The notes: a model not told the origin generated them from the letters alone. A DNA stretch of 54,675 nt from CALBPI01 sp039821645 (GCA_039821645.1 JBCBNU010000014.1:1-54675), one strand, 5' to 3'. Shown: positions 1-9,373, counted from the first letter of the stretch. Numbers and translations: made by a program.

Positions 1-490
1 GCACAGCAACATATCGATTGCCGGCCGGGATCAGGCTGGCGATGCCGAGACCGGTTCCCGGTCCAATCAATACTGCGGGTGCAGTCGAATCGCTCCGGCC
101 TGCGCCGATATCGATATAGTCGTCGGGGGTTAGCAACGGAACAACGTGTGCGAGCGCTTCGAAATCGTTGATGACGACGAGCTGAGCCAGGTTGAGTTGC
201 TCGCGTAATCCTGTGACCGAGAACGACCAGTCGATATTCAGTAGTGACACATCATCGCCGACGACAGGTCCCGCAATCGCGAGGATACCTGCGGTGGGCG
301 CCGGGCCTTCGTAGGCATCGAGATAGCTACCGAGCATGTCGTGAATCTCGACATAGGCGTCGTTGCGCAGCTTTCTGAGCCCTATCAACTCACCACTGCG
401 ACTGTCGGCTTCTTGCCATACGGCCAGGCGAGAATTGGTGCCGCCGATATCCGCGATGAGCCAGCGGTGCTTGGCGGTTGCTGCTTTCAC
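1..490 (-). CDS. glk: Glucokinase, 3' end cut by window edge
   Basis: ATP-dependent glucokinase of the bacterial Glk (ROK/hexokinase fold) family, phosphorylating cytoplasmic glucose to glucose-6-phosphate. About 163 residues are visible. The N-terminal phosphate loop reads IADIGGTNSRLAV (residues 12-24), the sugar-site block INDFEALAH follows mid-way, and GPGTGLG, the adenosine-binding loop, is near the cut. The start is GTG at 490; no in-frame ATG lies upstream, and AGGGAC about 8 bases before it can serve as ribosome binding site. The gene is divergent from plsB across 139 bp. The C-terminal half lies outside the window. Identification is by recognition of these motifs. Confidence 0.9.
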   Translation of the reverse strand, partial: MKAATAKHRWLIADIGGTNSRLAVWQEADSRSGELIGLRKLRNDAYVEIHDMLGSYLDAYEGPAPTAGILAIAGPVVGDDVSLLNIDWSFSVTGLREQLNLAQLVVINDFEALAHVVPLLTPDDYIDIGAGRSDSTAPAVLIGPGTGLGIASLIPAGNRYVAV

Positions 491-629
491 AATCGATGTC
501 CCTGCTCGTGTGTCGGCGCAATGATAACGCAGGAGTTGGCGCCTGACAGGCGCCTGTCGTCGCGGGCTCAGGTAAACTAGCAGGCTGCGGCAACAGGGAT
601 CGGAGCCGACAAGCAGGGGGCAGAAAGAC

Positions 630-3161
630 TTGAATTGGATAAGGCGTGTGACGAGCCGGCTGGTAAGTCGAGTCATTGGATTGTGGGTGCGACCTGAGGT
701 GAGCTCCGAGCAAACACTCGAGGCACTTCGGGCGCTGCACAACGATCCTGCGGTACGGCTTTGCTATGTTCTCGAAACCGGCGGTGTGGCCGATTCCGCA
801 ACGCTCGCTAGTACCTGTCGCAAACTGGGTCTTCCGGACCCGGACGAAGAGTTTGTTTTTGGCAACCGCGAGCTCGGTCGATCGCTGGTTATTCTGCGAC
901 CCTCGAAGGGTCTGTTTTTGCGACGTCGATCCCGCAGCCAGTCGCGGCGGCTCACAATGCTTATTGAGGCAGCGACAGCCGTCCGTGACGCCGAGCCAAA
1001 AACGGTAGAGGCGCTGCCGCTGTTTCTCGTGCCGGTCGGCATCTACTGGGGGCGCGCACCTGGTAAGGAGCGTGGCTGGTTCTCAATGATGTTCAACGAG
1101 GACTGGGAAGTGGCGGGGCGGTTACGCAAAGCACTGACGACGTTCCTGCATGGTCGCCATACGTTGTTGCAGTTCTCGGAACCTATGGCGATGGCGCCAA
1201 TCCTGCACGAGAACCTTGATGGACCTCGAACGTTGCGGATGGCCTCACGGGTGCTTCGTGTGCACTTTCGATTGCGTCGGCAGGCGACGGTAGGCCCTGA
1301 TCTGTCACACCGCCGCACGCTCATCAACGAGGTCATTAGCGATGCCGCCGTGCGTGCGCTGATCAACGACGCTGGGCCCGCAGACTCACGCGCACGCAGG
1401 AGAGCGGAGGCGAAAGCGCAGTCGTACGCGATGGAGATTGCTGCTGATCTTTCCTATTCGACGGTGCGCTTTTTTGATCGGCTACTGACCTGGCTTTGGA
1501 ACCGAATCTACGATGGTATTCGACTCGGTGGCACAGAGCGTCTGCACGAAGTCGTAGAAGGCAGTGAGCTCGTCTACGTCCCTTGTCATCGCAGCCACTT
1601 CGACTATCTGTTGTTGTCGTATGTGCTGTACAAGCAGGGCCTTTCGTTGCCTTACATTGCGGCGGGTATCAACTTGAATCTTCCGGTGGTTGGCGGAATG
1701 CTCCGACGCGGTGGTGCGTTTTTTCTGCGTCGCAGCTTTAGCGGCAATCGACTCTACGCATCGGTATTTCATGCTTACGTAAAGGCATTGCAAACGCGCG
1801 GGTATCCATTGGAATACTTCATCGAAGGCGGGCGTAGTCGCACCGGTCGACTTTTACCGCCCAAAGTCGGCATGCTGAGCATGACGATCCAGGCATTCCT
1901 CGCAGATTCGCGACGACCGGTGAAATTCGTGCCAGTTTACTTTGGCTATGAGCGTCTCATCGAAGGGACATCGTTTATAAGTGAGTTGCGCGGTGACGGC
2001 AAGAAAAAGGAATCACTGTTCGGTCTGGTGAGATCACTGCGGCGCCTGCGCGAGACCTTTGGTGAGGTCTACGTAAACTTCGGTGAGCCGATCGATCTCG
2101 CTGACTATCTCGATACCCATGCGGGAAACTGGCGGGAGTCTGAACTCGAATCTGGTGAGAAGCCCGAATGGTTGTCCGAGACTCTCGATCAGCTCGGATG
2201 GGAGATTCTCGAACGCATTAACAGCGCAACGGCGGTGACGCCGATCAGTATGCTGGCGCTCGCGTTGCTCGGCACGCCACGTCACGCGCTCGCGATGGAT
2301 GACCTGAAGCATCAGCTTAAGCTCTATCAAAAGCTATTCGCCCAAACGCCCTATAGTGCATCGACGACTATGCCGGACATGTCTGTCGATGAGATTATTG
2401 CGCACGGGCTGGATATGGGGGCGATCTCCATCGAATCCGACAAACTGGGTGAGATTGCGGTGCTACCGGCGGACCAGGCGGTACTGCTGACCTACTTCCG
2501 CAATAACATTCTGCATCTTACTGCTGTGCATGCACTGGTCGCCGCCTGCTTCATTAACGAAAGGGCGGTCAGCGAGTCGGAACTTGAGCGCTTTGCTTCG
2601 TTGGTCAGCCCTTACATTCGAATGGAGCTACGTCTGCGGTGGCGGGAGGACGATCTACCGAAGCTCGTCAGGATTATCGTTAAGGTTTTCTGTGGCGCGG
2701 GCATGTTGATTCGTGATGGTGAGATGTTGCGTCGTCCACCGGCCGGTGCGCAGGAAGCCCATGCGCTTTCGCAGCTGGGGCAAGCGGTTGTACCCATCCT
2801 CCAGCGCTATTTCATGGCTATCGTGCTGATGCATCGCTACGGAAGTGGCTCGCTCACGCAGGGCAAGCTGGAGGCGCTCTGCCAGTTGTGTGCGGAGCGG
2901 TTGTCGATTCTCTATGGTATGCGCTCGCCGGACTTTTTCGATAAACGCCTGTTTCGTGCCTTTGCCTCAGCGCTGCGCGATAGCGGAGTGACCACACTGA
3001 ATGCGGATCGCTGTCTTGAGTATGAGTTCGATTTCGATGCAATTGAACAGCAGGCGAGGCGTGTGCTGGGTGAACCATTGCGCCAGGCAATTTTGGTGGT
3101 GACCGAAGTACCCGAGAATCTTGTGTTGGGTGAGCAAGCTTCCGTGAGTGCTGAGTCATGA
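630..3161 (+). CDS. plsB: Glycerol-3-phosphate 1-O-acyltransferase PlsB
   Basis: Membrane-bound acyltransferase that makes 1-acyl-glycerol-3-phosphate from glycerol-3-phosphate and acyl-ACP or acyl-CoA, the first step of phospholipid synthesis. 843 residues, close to the enterobacterial length of about 807. The catalytic HX4D motif is H320-D325 (HRSHFD). It is followed by a GAFFLRRSF block and by EGGRSRTG from E399, the expected order of acyltransferase motifs I to III. The start is TTG at 630 with AGGGGG about 10 bases upstream. The stop overlaps trhO by 4 nt (ATGA), so the two are probably co-translated. A second, unrelated GPAT (plsY) is at 52602. Confidence 0.96.
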   Translation: MNWIRRVTSRLVSRVIGLWVRPEVSSEQTLEALRALHNDPAVRLCYVLETGGVADSATLASTCRKLGLPDPDEEFVFGNRELGRSLVILRPSKGLFLRRRSRSQSRRLTMLIEAATAVRDAEPKTVEALPLFLVPVGIYWGRAPGKERGWFSMMFNEDWEVAGRLRKALTTFLHGRHTLLQFSEPMAMAPILHENLDGPRTLRMASRVLRVHFRLRRQATVGPDLSHRRTLINEVISDAAVRALINDAGPADSRARRRAEAKAQSYAMEIAADLSYSTVRFFDRLLTWLWNRIYDGIRLGGTERLHEVVEGSELVYVPCHRSHFDYLLLSYVLYKQGLSLPYIAAGINLNLPVVGGMLRRGGAFFLRRSFSGNRLYASVFHAYVKALQTRGYPLEYFIEGGRSRTGRLLPPKVGMLSMTIQAFLADSRRPVKFVPVYFGYERLIEGTSFISELRGDGKKKESLFGLVRSLRRLRETFGEVYVNFGEPIDLADYLDTHAGNWRESELESGEKPEWLSETLDQLGWEILERINSATAVTPISMLALALLGTPRHALAMDDLKHQLKLYQKLFAQTPYSASTTMPDMSVDEIIAHGLDMGAISIESDKLGEIAVLPADQAVLLTYFRNNILHLTAVHALVAACFINERAVSESELERFASLVSPYIRMELRLRWREDDLPKLVRIIVKVFCGAGMLIRDGEMLRRPPAGAQEAHALSQLGQAVVPILQRYFMAIVLMHRYGSGSLTQGKLEALCQLCAERLSILYGMRSPDFFDKRLFRAFASALRDSGVTTLNADRCLEYEFDFDAIEQQARRVLGEPLRQAILVVTEVPENLVLGEQASVSAES

Positions 3162-4105
3162 GCGTGTGCAGTGTGGTTTCATTCTATGAATTCACGCACG
3201 TGAGTGATCCGCGTGGGCTCGGGGAAGCCGTACGAACCCATGCGCAAGATCGAGGACTGCTCGGCACGGCCATACTTGCGCCAGAAGGATTGAATGCAAC
3301 TCTGGCGGGCGAGCGAGGTGCGCTCGAATCGTTACTGGATTGGTTGGGTGATCAGTCCGGGTTTTCACGACTTCCCGGACGCTGGTCAGTTGCTGATGCA
3401 CCGCCATTTCGACGTCTGCGCATCAAGTACCGGGACGAGATCGTTTCGATCGGTCGTGCCGACATCAATCCGGCAGAGGGACAAGGTCAGCACGTTGATG
3501 CCAGAGCATGGAATCGGCTCCTTGATGATCCGGAAACCATCGTGATCGACACGCGCAATGATTATGAAATCGAAGTCGGAACTTTTCCTGGGGCGGTGGA
3601 TCCACGCACAACCAATTTCCGAGAGTTTCTGAAATTCATCGAAGGCAGTTTGAGCGCTGCTCGCGAAAAGCCGATAGCCATGTTTTGTACGGGTGGCATT
3701 CGCTGTGAGAAGGCGACAGCCGTGATGCGAGACATGGGGTTTGAGAACCTCTTCCAGCTGGACGGTGGCATCATCAACTATCTGGATCAGGTGGCTGACG
3801 ATGATGCGATTGATAATCGCTGGCAGGGGGAGTGCTTTGTCTTTGATGAGCGCGTGGCCGTGGATCGCAATCGCTCGCCGGGCGCCTATGTTCAGTGTCA
3901 TGGCTGTCGGCGTGCACTCGCGGCAGACGATTTGAAGCATCCTGACTATGAGCCGGGGATTTGTTGTGCTCGCTGTGTTGATCGCATCACGCCTCGCCAG
4001 CGTGAGCAATTCGAGGAGCGACGCAAACAGGTGGCCCTCGCCGATTCACGTGGCGAAGCACACATCGGGAAGGTGTTTGCCGTTAGGCGTTCAAATCGGG
4101 AATGA
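3158..4105 (+). CDS. trhO: tRNA uridine(34) hydroxylase TrhO (YceA family)
   Basis: Rhodanese-domain protein that hydroxylates uridine 34 of tRNA using oxygen, the first step to 5-methoxy or 5-oxyacetyl uridine in the wobble position. 315 residues. An N-terminal acylphosphatase-like domain is followed by a rhodanese domain with the active loop FCTGGIRCEK; C177 matches the catalytic cysteine of the family and C183 is the second conserved cysteine. A cysteine-rich C-terminal part (CHGCRRAL and ICCARC) looks like the family's metal-binding tail. Translationally coupled to plsB by ATGA. The 3' end overlaps the convergent DUF465 gene by 23 nt. Confidence 0.95.
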   Translation: MSVCSVVSFYEFTHVSDPRGLGEAVRTHAQDRGLLGTAILAPEGLNATLAGERGALESLLDWLGDQSGFSRLPGRWSVADAPPFRRLRIKYRDEIVSIGRADINPAEGQGQHVDARAWNRLLDDPETIVIDTRNDYEIEVGTFPGAVDPRTTNFREFLKFIEGSLSAAREKPIAMFCTGGIRCEKATAVMRDMGFENLFQLDGGIINYLDQVADDDAIDNRWQGECFVFDERVAVDRNRSPGAYVQCHGCRRALAADDLKHPDYEPGICCARCVDRITPRQREQFEERRKQVALADSRGEAHIGKVFAVRRSNRE

Positions 4106-4310
4106 TGTTGGACTCCATGCGGGCGATGGCGTCCTTTAGCTGTAACTTGCGTTTCTTAAGGCGTCGCAATCGGATTTGATCCATCGTTGCGTCGTGCGAC
4201 AGACGATCGATCAGATCATCAAGATCGCGATGCATCACGCGCAACTCCTTGAGCTTCGCGAGCAGCGATAACTGCTCGTGCTCCAGAATTGCGGTGATGT
4301 TGTCGTCCAT
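4083..4310 (-). CDS. DUF465 (YdcH-like) small protein
   Basis: 75-residue, highly charged, all-helical protein of the DUF465/YdcH family. The diagnostic stretch is the helix pair around HRDLDDLIDRL and RLRRLKKRKLQLKD, predicted to form a short antiparallel coiled coil. Function in the family is not established. It lies 5 nt downstream of cysQ on the same strand, so it is likely in that operon. Its last 23 nt overlap the end of trhO on the other strand. Confidence 0.85.
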   Translation of the reverse strand: MDDNITAILEHEQLSLLAKLKELRVMHRDLDDLIDRLSHDATMDQIRLRRLKKRKLQLKDAIARMESNIIPDLNA

Positions 4311-4315
4311 ATCGC

Positions 4316-5095
4316 CTAGCCTAGCCAGTCCCGCCCGCGACTGCCGATCACGATGAAGTGCGGGTTCAAGATTTCGTCTTTCGTATTGTACGCCAGAGGC
4401 ATGCCGTCTAGCGTAACAACTGCGCCGCCGGCCGCCTCAACGACAGCCTGTGCTGCGCCAGTGTCCCATTCTGACGTCAGCCCAAGTCGTGGGTAAACGT
4501 CTGCCTCGCCTTCTGCGACCACGCAGAATTTGAGTGAGCTCCCCATGGCGATGATGTCGTGTTCACCGATTGCAGCAAGCCACTCGGCAACGGCATCGCT
4601 CTGGTGTGAGCGGCTGCCAACAATGCGAGCAGTGTTGGGTGTTTCGGCGGCAACACGAATCCGGTTCGCCGCGCCATCGGCTTCAATCCTCCAAGCCCCG
4701 GCGCCAGCGCTACCTGCATACGTGACGCCAGTGACCGGCACATGCACCACCCCAAACACTGGGCGATGGTTTTCGATCAGCGCGATGTTGACGGTGAACT
4801 CGCCGTTTCGCTTGATGAACTCTTTCGTCCCATCGAGCGGATCGATTAACCAATATCGCGACCACTCTTGACGCACCTCGAACTCAGGCAGCCCGCCTTC
4901 CTCGCTGATGATCGGTGTGTGAGCGTCCTGTCTCGCGAGGCCGTCGCTGATCACGTGGTGCGAGGCGAGATCGGCACGAGTCAAGGGCGACTCGTCTTCC
5001 TTTTCGGCGACGTCGAAGTCGGTGTTATAGACCTCGAGGATGGCATCGCCTGCTTTTTTAGCGAGCTCTATCGCGTAGGGATACGGTAATTTCAT
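4316..5095 (-). CDS. cysQ: 3'(2'),5'-bisphosphate nucleotidase CysQ
   Basis: Magnesium-dependent phosphatase of the inositol monophosphatase fold that clears 3'-phosphoadenosine-5'-phosphate made during sulfate assimilation. 259 residues, normal length. Metal ligands are visible as the acidic pair E65-E66, then D85-P-L-D88-G-T (DPLDGTKEF), and the late WDTGAAQAVVEAAGG motif. ATG at 5095; no membrane segment. It is divergent from the YrfG-like gene across 59 bp and is followed 5 nt later by the DUF465 gene. Confidence 0.94.
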   Translation of the reverse strand: MKLPYPYAIELAKKAGDAILEVYNTDFDVAEKEDESPLTRADLASHHVISDGLARQDAHTPIISEEGGLPEFEVRQEWSRYWLIDPLDGTKEFIKRNGEFTVNIALIENHRPVFGVVHVPVTGVTYAGSAGAGAWRIEADGAANRIRVAAETPNTARIVGSRSHQSDAVAEWLAAIGEHDIIAMGSSLKFCVVAEGEADVYPRLGLTSEWDTGAAQAVVEAAGGAVVTLDGMPLAYNTKDEILNPHFIVIGSRGRDWLG

Positions 5096-5154
5096 GGTGC
5101 GGCTCCAAAAAACAGCGGCGATGGTAGCAGTCGACGGTTTGATACACTAATAGG

Positions 5155-5814
5155 ATGCATCACGTCTTTGGAAACCGGGATACGCTGCTGCTCGATATGG
5201 ACGGCACGCTGCTGGATCTCGCCTATGACAACTTTTTTTGGCAAGAACTCGTGCCGAGGGCTTTCGCTGACGCCAACCGCCTGCCGGATGCCGCAGCGCG
5301 AGAACAGGTCGCGAGCAGAATCGCGCGCGAAGAGGGCACCCTAAACTGGTATTGCCTCGACTTCTGGAGCGATGCCTTGTCGCTCGACATCATGGCACTC
5401 AAGCGAGCGTGCGAGGATCGGATCGCTTTTCTTGACGGTGCTGAGGGGTTTCTGCAGCGAGCGAAAGCCAGCGGGTATCGCCTGGTATTGGTGACCAATT
5501 CCACGCGTGCGTTGCTGGAGCTTAAAGACACGCATACGGGTGTGACCAGCTATATGGACGAGGTCTACAGCTCGCACGATTTCAGAGCCCCCAAGGAGTC
5601 TCAGGCGTTCTGGCAGCGGTTCTCACAATCCAGCGGGATCGCACGAGAGTCATGTGTATTGATCGATGACAGTGCGTCAGTACTGCGAGCTGCAGAAGTC
5701 TTTGGCCTCGGCGCGACGATTGGGCTGACGCACCCCGACAGCAGAAGACCGGCACGTCCCGTACCCGCGAACCATGTCGTTGATCGTGTTGCTAGTCTGT
5801 TGACGGAGGACTAG
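5155..5814 (+). CDS. yrfG: GMP/IMP 5'-nucleotidase, YrfG-like HAD hydrolase
   Basis: 219-residue HAD-superfamily phosphatase. The nucleophile motif is D14-M-D16-GTLLD, motif II is VTNST, and the acidic motif is DDSASVL near the C terminus. The sequence after the nucleophile (DLAYDNFFWQELVP) is typical of the YrfG subgroup, which hydrolyses purine nucleotides such as GMP and IMP. Placement next to cysQ, another nucleotide phosphatase, fits. Start at ATG 5155. The 3' end overlaps rhlB by 23 nt in convergent orientation. The subgroup assignment is by motif recall; HAD phosphatase is certain, the substrate less so. Confidence 0.85.
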   Translation: MHHVFGNRDTLLLDMDGTLLDLAYDNFFWQELVPRAFADANRLPDAAAREQVASRIAREEGTLNWYCLDFWSDALSLDIMALKRACEDRIAFLDGAEGFLQRAKASGYRLVLVTNSTRALLELKDTHTGVTSYMDEVYSSHDFRAPKESQAFWQRFSQSSGIARESCVLIDDSASVLRAAEVFGLGATIGLTHPDSRRPARPVPANHVVDRVASLLTED

Positions 5815-7198
5815 CCGGTCGGTCGCCCGACGGCTTGCGGCGGCGCCTGCGTCTTTTCTTCGCACCCTCCTCCGAGTTGGCGCTGGCCTCAGTGGCCCGT
5901 GGCGCAGATTCGCGATGTGATCCACCGCCGCGTCGCCCACCACCGCGAGACCCTCCACTACGAGCGCCGCCTTTACGGGGCGGGCCTTTGCGCGGTCTGC
6001 GCGGCGGGATCTCGATCTCGGGCAATGATTCATGATCAAAGCTTGCGACCGGAATTCGGAAACCGATGTAGTCTTCGATGTCCGGCAACGACATTACGTA
6101 TTGCTCGCAGCCGAAGCTGACAGCGACGCCCGAGGCGCCGGCGCGCGCTGTCCTGCCGATGCGGTGCACATAGTCTTCGCGGTCTTGCGGCAGGTCGTAG
6201 TTGAATACGTGGGTCACGTCATCGATGTGTAATCCTCGTGACGCGACGTCTGTGCCAATCAAGACCTTGAGTTCGCCGCTTTGGAACGCCTTTAGCATCC
6301 GTAGTCGTTTGCGCTGAGGGACATCGCCGGATATCGCTTGCGCGACGATGCCGTTGGCGTTCAGAGTGTCTTCAAGGCGTTCGGCAGCCCGTTTGGTGTT
6401 GACGAACACCATCGTGCGATCGATCTCCAAATCGTTCATTAGCTGAATCAGCAGCGGAATTTTCTCGTCGTTCGCCGGGTAGTAGATGGACTGTTCGACT
6501 CGATCAGCCGTGACCTTCTCGGGTTCGATGCGAACGAGTTCAGGGTCGTTCATGTGCTCTGCTGCGAGCTCCATGACCCGATAAGACAGCGTCGCAGAGA
6601 ACAGAAGGTTAAGTCTTGCATCAGCTGGCGGCAGCCTGCGAAGCAGGTATCGGATATCTTTGATAAAGCCAAGATCGAACATGCGATCCGCTTCATCGAG
6701 AACCAACACCTGCGCATCCCGCATGTGGAAAACACGTTGCTTGAAGTAATCGATAATTCGCCCGGGCGTGCCGATCAAAATATCCGCGCCCTCGGTGATC
6801 CGGTTGCGCTGCTTCTCGTAGTCGGTACCCCCGTAGGCGAGCGCCGTGCGAAGTCCGGTATGTTTGCCGAGCACGGCGGCATCATCTGCGATCTGAATCG
6901 CAAGCTCCCGCGTCGGTGCCAGAACCAGCGCGCGGATGCCCGTCGAACCCTCGGTAGGTTCTGATGCTTCGACTTGCTCGCTCATCAGGCGATTGAACAT
7001 CGCGATGAGGAACGCGGCGGTCTTGCCTGTGCCGGTTTGTGCCTGCCCAGCGACATCGCTGCCACCGAGTGCAATCGGCAGCGTTTGTGCCTGAATCGGT
7101 GTTGCGTTCTGGAAGCCTGCATCTCTGATGCCTTGCATCAGCGGGTCAGGGAGCGGCAGCTCGCTGAAACTTAAAGTGGAGAGGTGTTCGTTAGCCAT
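5792..7198 (-). CDS. rhlB: DEAD-box ATP-dependent RNA helicase RhlB
   Basis: RNA helicase, in enterobacteria a component of the RNA degradosome. 468 residues. Seen in order: the Q motif around FQNATPIQAQ, motif I AQTGTGKT (53-60), PTRELA, motif II DEAD (168-171), motif III SAT (201-203) and motif VI HRIGRTARAG. The C-terminal tail of about 75 residues is Gly-, Arg- and Lys-rich, suiting RNA or RNase E binding. It is divergent from trxA-rho, the arrangement conserved in gammaproteobacteria. Its end overlaps the YrfG-like gene by 23 nt. Confidence 0.95.
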   Translation of the reverse strand: MANEHLSTLSFSELPLPDPLMQGIRDAGFQNATPIQAQTLPIALGGSDVAGQAQTGTGKTAAFLIAMFNRLMSEQVEASEPTEGSTGIRALVLAPTRELAIQIADDAAVLGKHTGLRTALAYGGTDYEKQRNRITEGADILIGTPGRIIDYFKQRVFHMRDAQVLVLDEADRMFDLGFIKDIRYLLRRLPPADARLNLLFSATLSYRVMELAAEHMNDPELVRIEPEKVTADRVEQSIYYPANDEKIPLLIQLMNDLEIDRTMVFVNTKRAAERLEDTLNANGIVAQAISGDVPQRKRLRMLKAFQSGELKVLIGTDVASRGLHIDDVTHVFNYDLPQDREDYVHRIGRTARAGASGVAVSFGCEQYVMSLPDIEDYIGFRIPVASFDHESLPEIEIPPRRPRKGPPRKGGARSGGSRGGGRRGGGSHRESAPRATEASANSEEGAKKRRRRRRKPSGDRPASPPSTD

Positions 7199-7611
7199 TC
7201 AATTCGTCGTTTTTTGTTGTGTGGAGCCGCTGCCTGTCAAATTCTGAGCCTAAGGCACTTGCAAAATTTGTCGTGACGGGTTGAAATTAGGTCAACAACG
7301 CGCAACGACCGTTGCATTTAATATCCTGAATCTGTCCCGCTGCACTTCGCGCGCAAGCACCGTCAAACGCGGTAGACCGCTGCAAGGTTAAAGAAACAGA
7401 TCGCTGGCAGGGCAATATCAGGACCGACCCAGAGGGACGCACGGCGTCGTAAAGATCGGTGGTCAATGCGCAATAGTGCCTGATCTGGCGCGTCACGTCA
7501 TCATCGGTGGTTGGGGGCCATTAAAGACCGATATCGACGTACGCCACGCCGAACATCAAAAACTCAACCCACAACTGTTATTTCAATCCAGCGAAACCCG
7601 AGGGTAGTCCA
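7199..7611. other. Intergenic region, rhlB / trxA divergent promoters and leader
   Basis: 413 bp without a convincing gene. The only open frame above 60 codons (leftward, 7287-7496) has no family resemblance and no good ribosome site, so I do not call it. The region must carry the promoters of rhlB and of trxA-rho. No near-consensus sigma70 pair or intrinsic terminator stood out on reading. Rho transcripts commonly have a long attenuated leader, which could occupy the right half. Confidence 0.5.
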
Positions 7612-7938
7612 TTGAGCGACCGAATCCTGCATACCACCGATGCCACTTTCCAGACCGATGTTCTGGACTCTGATGTACCTGTTCTACTCGATTTCTGGGC
7701 CGAGTGGTGCGGACCCTGCAAGATGATTTCGCCGTTGCTCGAGGCAGCTGCGGAGGAATACGGTGACCGCCTCAAAATCGTCAAGCTCAATATCGACGAG
7801 AACCCGAACACCCCGCCGAAGTACGGCATCCGCAGTATCCCAACGATCATGTTGATCAAGGGCGGCGACGTACAAGGCCAGAAGCTCGGTGCAATGTCCA
7901 AAGTTGCATTGAATGAATTTATCGACGGCAACCTGTGA
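7612..7938 (+). CDS. trxA: Thioredoxin 1
   Basis: Cytoplasmic thioredoxin, general protein disulfide reductase recycled by thioredoxin reductase. 108 residues, the standard length. The redox motif is W-C33-GP-C36-K, with the cis-proline loop IRSIPTIML later. The start is TTG at 7612: it has GAGGG 6 nt upstream, and the resulting N terminus MSDRILHTTD aligns directly with E. coli TrxA (MSDKIIHLTD). First gene of a trxA-rho unit. Confidence 0.97.
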   Translation: MSDRILHTTDATFQTDVLDSDVPVLLDFWAEWCGPCKMISPLLEAAAEEYGDRLKIVKLNIDENPNTPPKYGIRSIPTIMLIKGGDVQGQKLGAMSKVALNEFIDGNL

Positions 7939-7945
7939 GGTCGAC

Positions 7946-9373
7946 TTGAACACGACTACCCGTCCGCGTCCGCAGCAATCGCAGCGGAGCAACAACACCA
8001 AGAAAAAATCTCGCCGCAAGTCCGGTCGTAAGAGAACACACAGTGATCTTCCGTTTGATGATGGCGGCAGCCTTGAGGTCATCCCACCGGAGGAACTCGA
8101 GCAAAGCAAGGATGCAATGAACCTGACCGAGCTGAAGACCCGCCCCGCGGCGTCTCTGGTAGAGCTCGGAGAGTCGATGGGTCTTGAAGGGCTCGCACGG
8201 TCCCGGAAACAAGACATCATTTTTGCGGTGCTCAAGGCGCACGCCAAAAATGGTGAGAACATTTACGGCGACGGCGTTCTCGAGATACTGCAAGACGGGT
8301 TCGGTTTTCTCCGCTCGTCGGATAGCTCCTACATGGCTGGGCCAGATGACATCTACGTCTCTCCGAGCCAGATTCGTCGGTTCAACTTGCGCACCGGTGA
8401 TACGGTTTCCGGCCTGATTCGTCCTCCAAAGGACGGTGAGCGCTATTTTGCGTTGCTCAAGGTCGGCCAGATTAACCATGAGCCGCCCGAGAACACGCGC
8501 AGCAAGGTGCTGTTCGAAAATCTGACACCATTGTTCCCGCGTGATCGACTTAAGCTCGAGCAGGGCAACGGCAGTAAGGAAGATCTGACAGCGCGCATCA
8601 TCGATCTGGTTGCACCGATCGGTAAAGGCCAGCGCGGTTTGATCGTATCGCCGCCGAAGGCTGGTAAGACGATGTTGCTGCAGAACGTGGCATCTGCGAT
8701 CTCTGCCAACCATCCGGAGTGCGACCTGATCGTGCTGCTGATCGACGAGCGGCCGGAGGAAGTCACCGAGATGGCGCGCACTGTACGCGGCGAGGTGGTC
8801 TCCTCTACCTTCGATGAGCCTGCGAGCCGTCATGTGCAGGTGGCTGAGATGGTCATTGAGAAAGCCAAGCGCCTGGTCGAGCACAAACGTGACGTTGTGA
8901 TACTGCTCGATTCGATCACCCGCCTCGCACGCGCCTACAACACGGTCATCCCGTCCTCGGGCAAAGTGTTAACCGGTGGTGTTGATGCCAACGCGCTGCA
9001 CAGACCCAAACGATTCTTCGGTGCCGCGCGCAACGTGGAAGAGGGCGGCAGCCTGACGATTCTTGCCACAGCACTCGTGGATACCGGCTCCAAGATGGAC
9101 GAGGTCATCTACGAGGAATTCAAAGGCACCGGCAACATGGAGATCCATCTGGATCGACGCATCGCCGAGAAGCGTATCTACCCATCGATCAACATCAACC
9201 GTTCGGGGACGCGCAAGGAAGATTTGCTTACCGACCCGGAGGAGCTGCAGAAGATGTGGGTGTTGCGCAAAGTGTTGCACCCGATGGACGAGCTGGCGGC
9301 TGTCGAATTCCTGCTTGGGAAGATGCAGGACACCAAGACCAACGCATTGTTCTTCGACGCGATGCGTCGCTAG
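7946..9373 (+). CDS. rho: Transcription termination factor Rho, extended N terminus
   Basis: Hexameric RNA-dependent ATPase that terminates transcription. The core starts with MNLTELK at ATG 8117, matching the E. coli N terminus. It contains the RNA-binding CSD block (GDGVLEILQDGFGFLRS), Walker A PPKAGKT, Walker B VVILLDSITRLARAYN, and the Q-loop/R-loop region to the C terminus. The frame stays open upstream. TTG 7946, 8 nt after the trxA stop with TGAGG 5 nt before it, adds 57 residues rich in Lys, Arg, Ser and Gln; an ATG at 7913 inside trxA would add 11 more. ATG 8117 also has AAGGA nearby, so both forms are possible. The stop overlaps moeA by 4 nt, convergently. Confidence 0.93.
   Translation: MNTTTRPRPQQSQRSNNTKKKSRRKSGRKRTHSDLPFDDGGSLEVIPPEELEQSKDAMNLTELKTRPAASLVELGESMGLEGLARSRKQDIIFAVLKAHAKNGENIYGDGVLEILQDGFGFLRSSDSSYMAGPDDIYVSPSQIRRFNLRTGDTVSGLIRPPKDGERYFALLKVGQINHEPPENTRSKVLFENLTPLFPRDRLKLEQGNGSKEDLTARIIDLVAPIGKGQRGLIVSPPKAGKTMLLQNVASAISANHPECDLIVLLIDERPEEVTEMARTVRGEVVSSTFDEPASRHVQVAEMVIEKAKRLVEHKRDVVILLDSITRLARAYNTVIPSSGKVLTGGVDANALHRPKRFFGAARNVEEGGSLTILATALVDTGSKMDEVIYEEFKGTGNMEIHLDRRIAEKRIYPSININRSGTRKEDLLTDPEELQKMWVLRKVLHPMDELAAVEFLLGKMQDTKTNALFFDAMRR

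Noticed and set aside
7287..7496. 69-codon leftward frame between rhlB and trxA
   Set aside because: No ribosome site, no family resemblance, and it would occupy the divergent promoter and leader region.
7919..8884. 321-codon leftward frame inside rho
   Set aside because: Antisense shadow of the highly conserved rho gene; no recognisable family.
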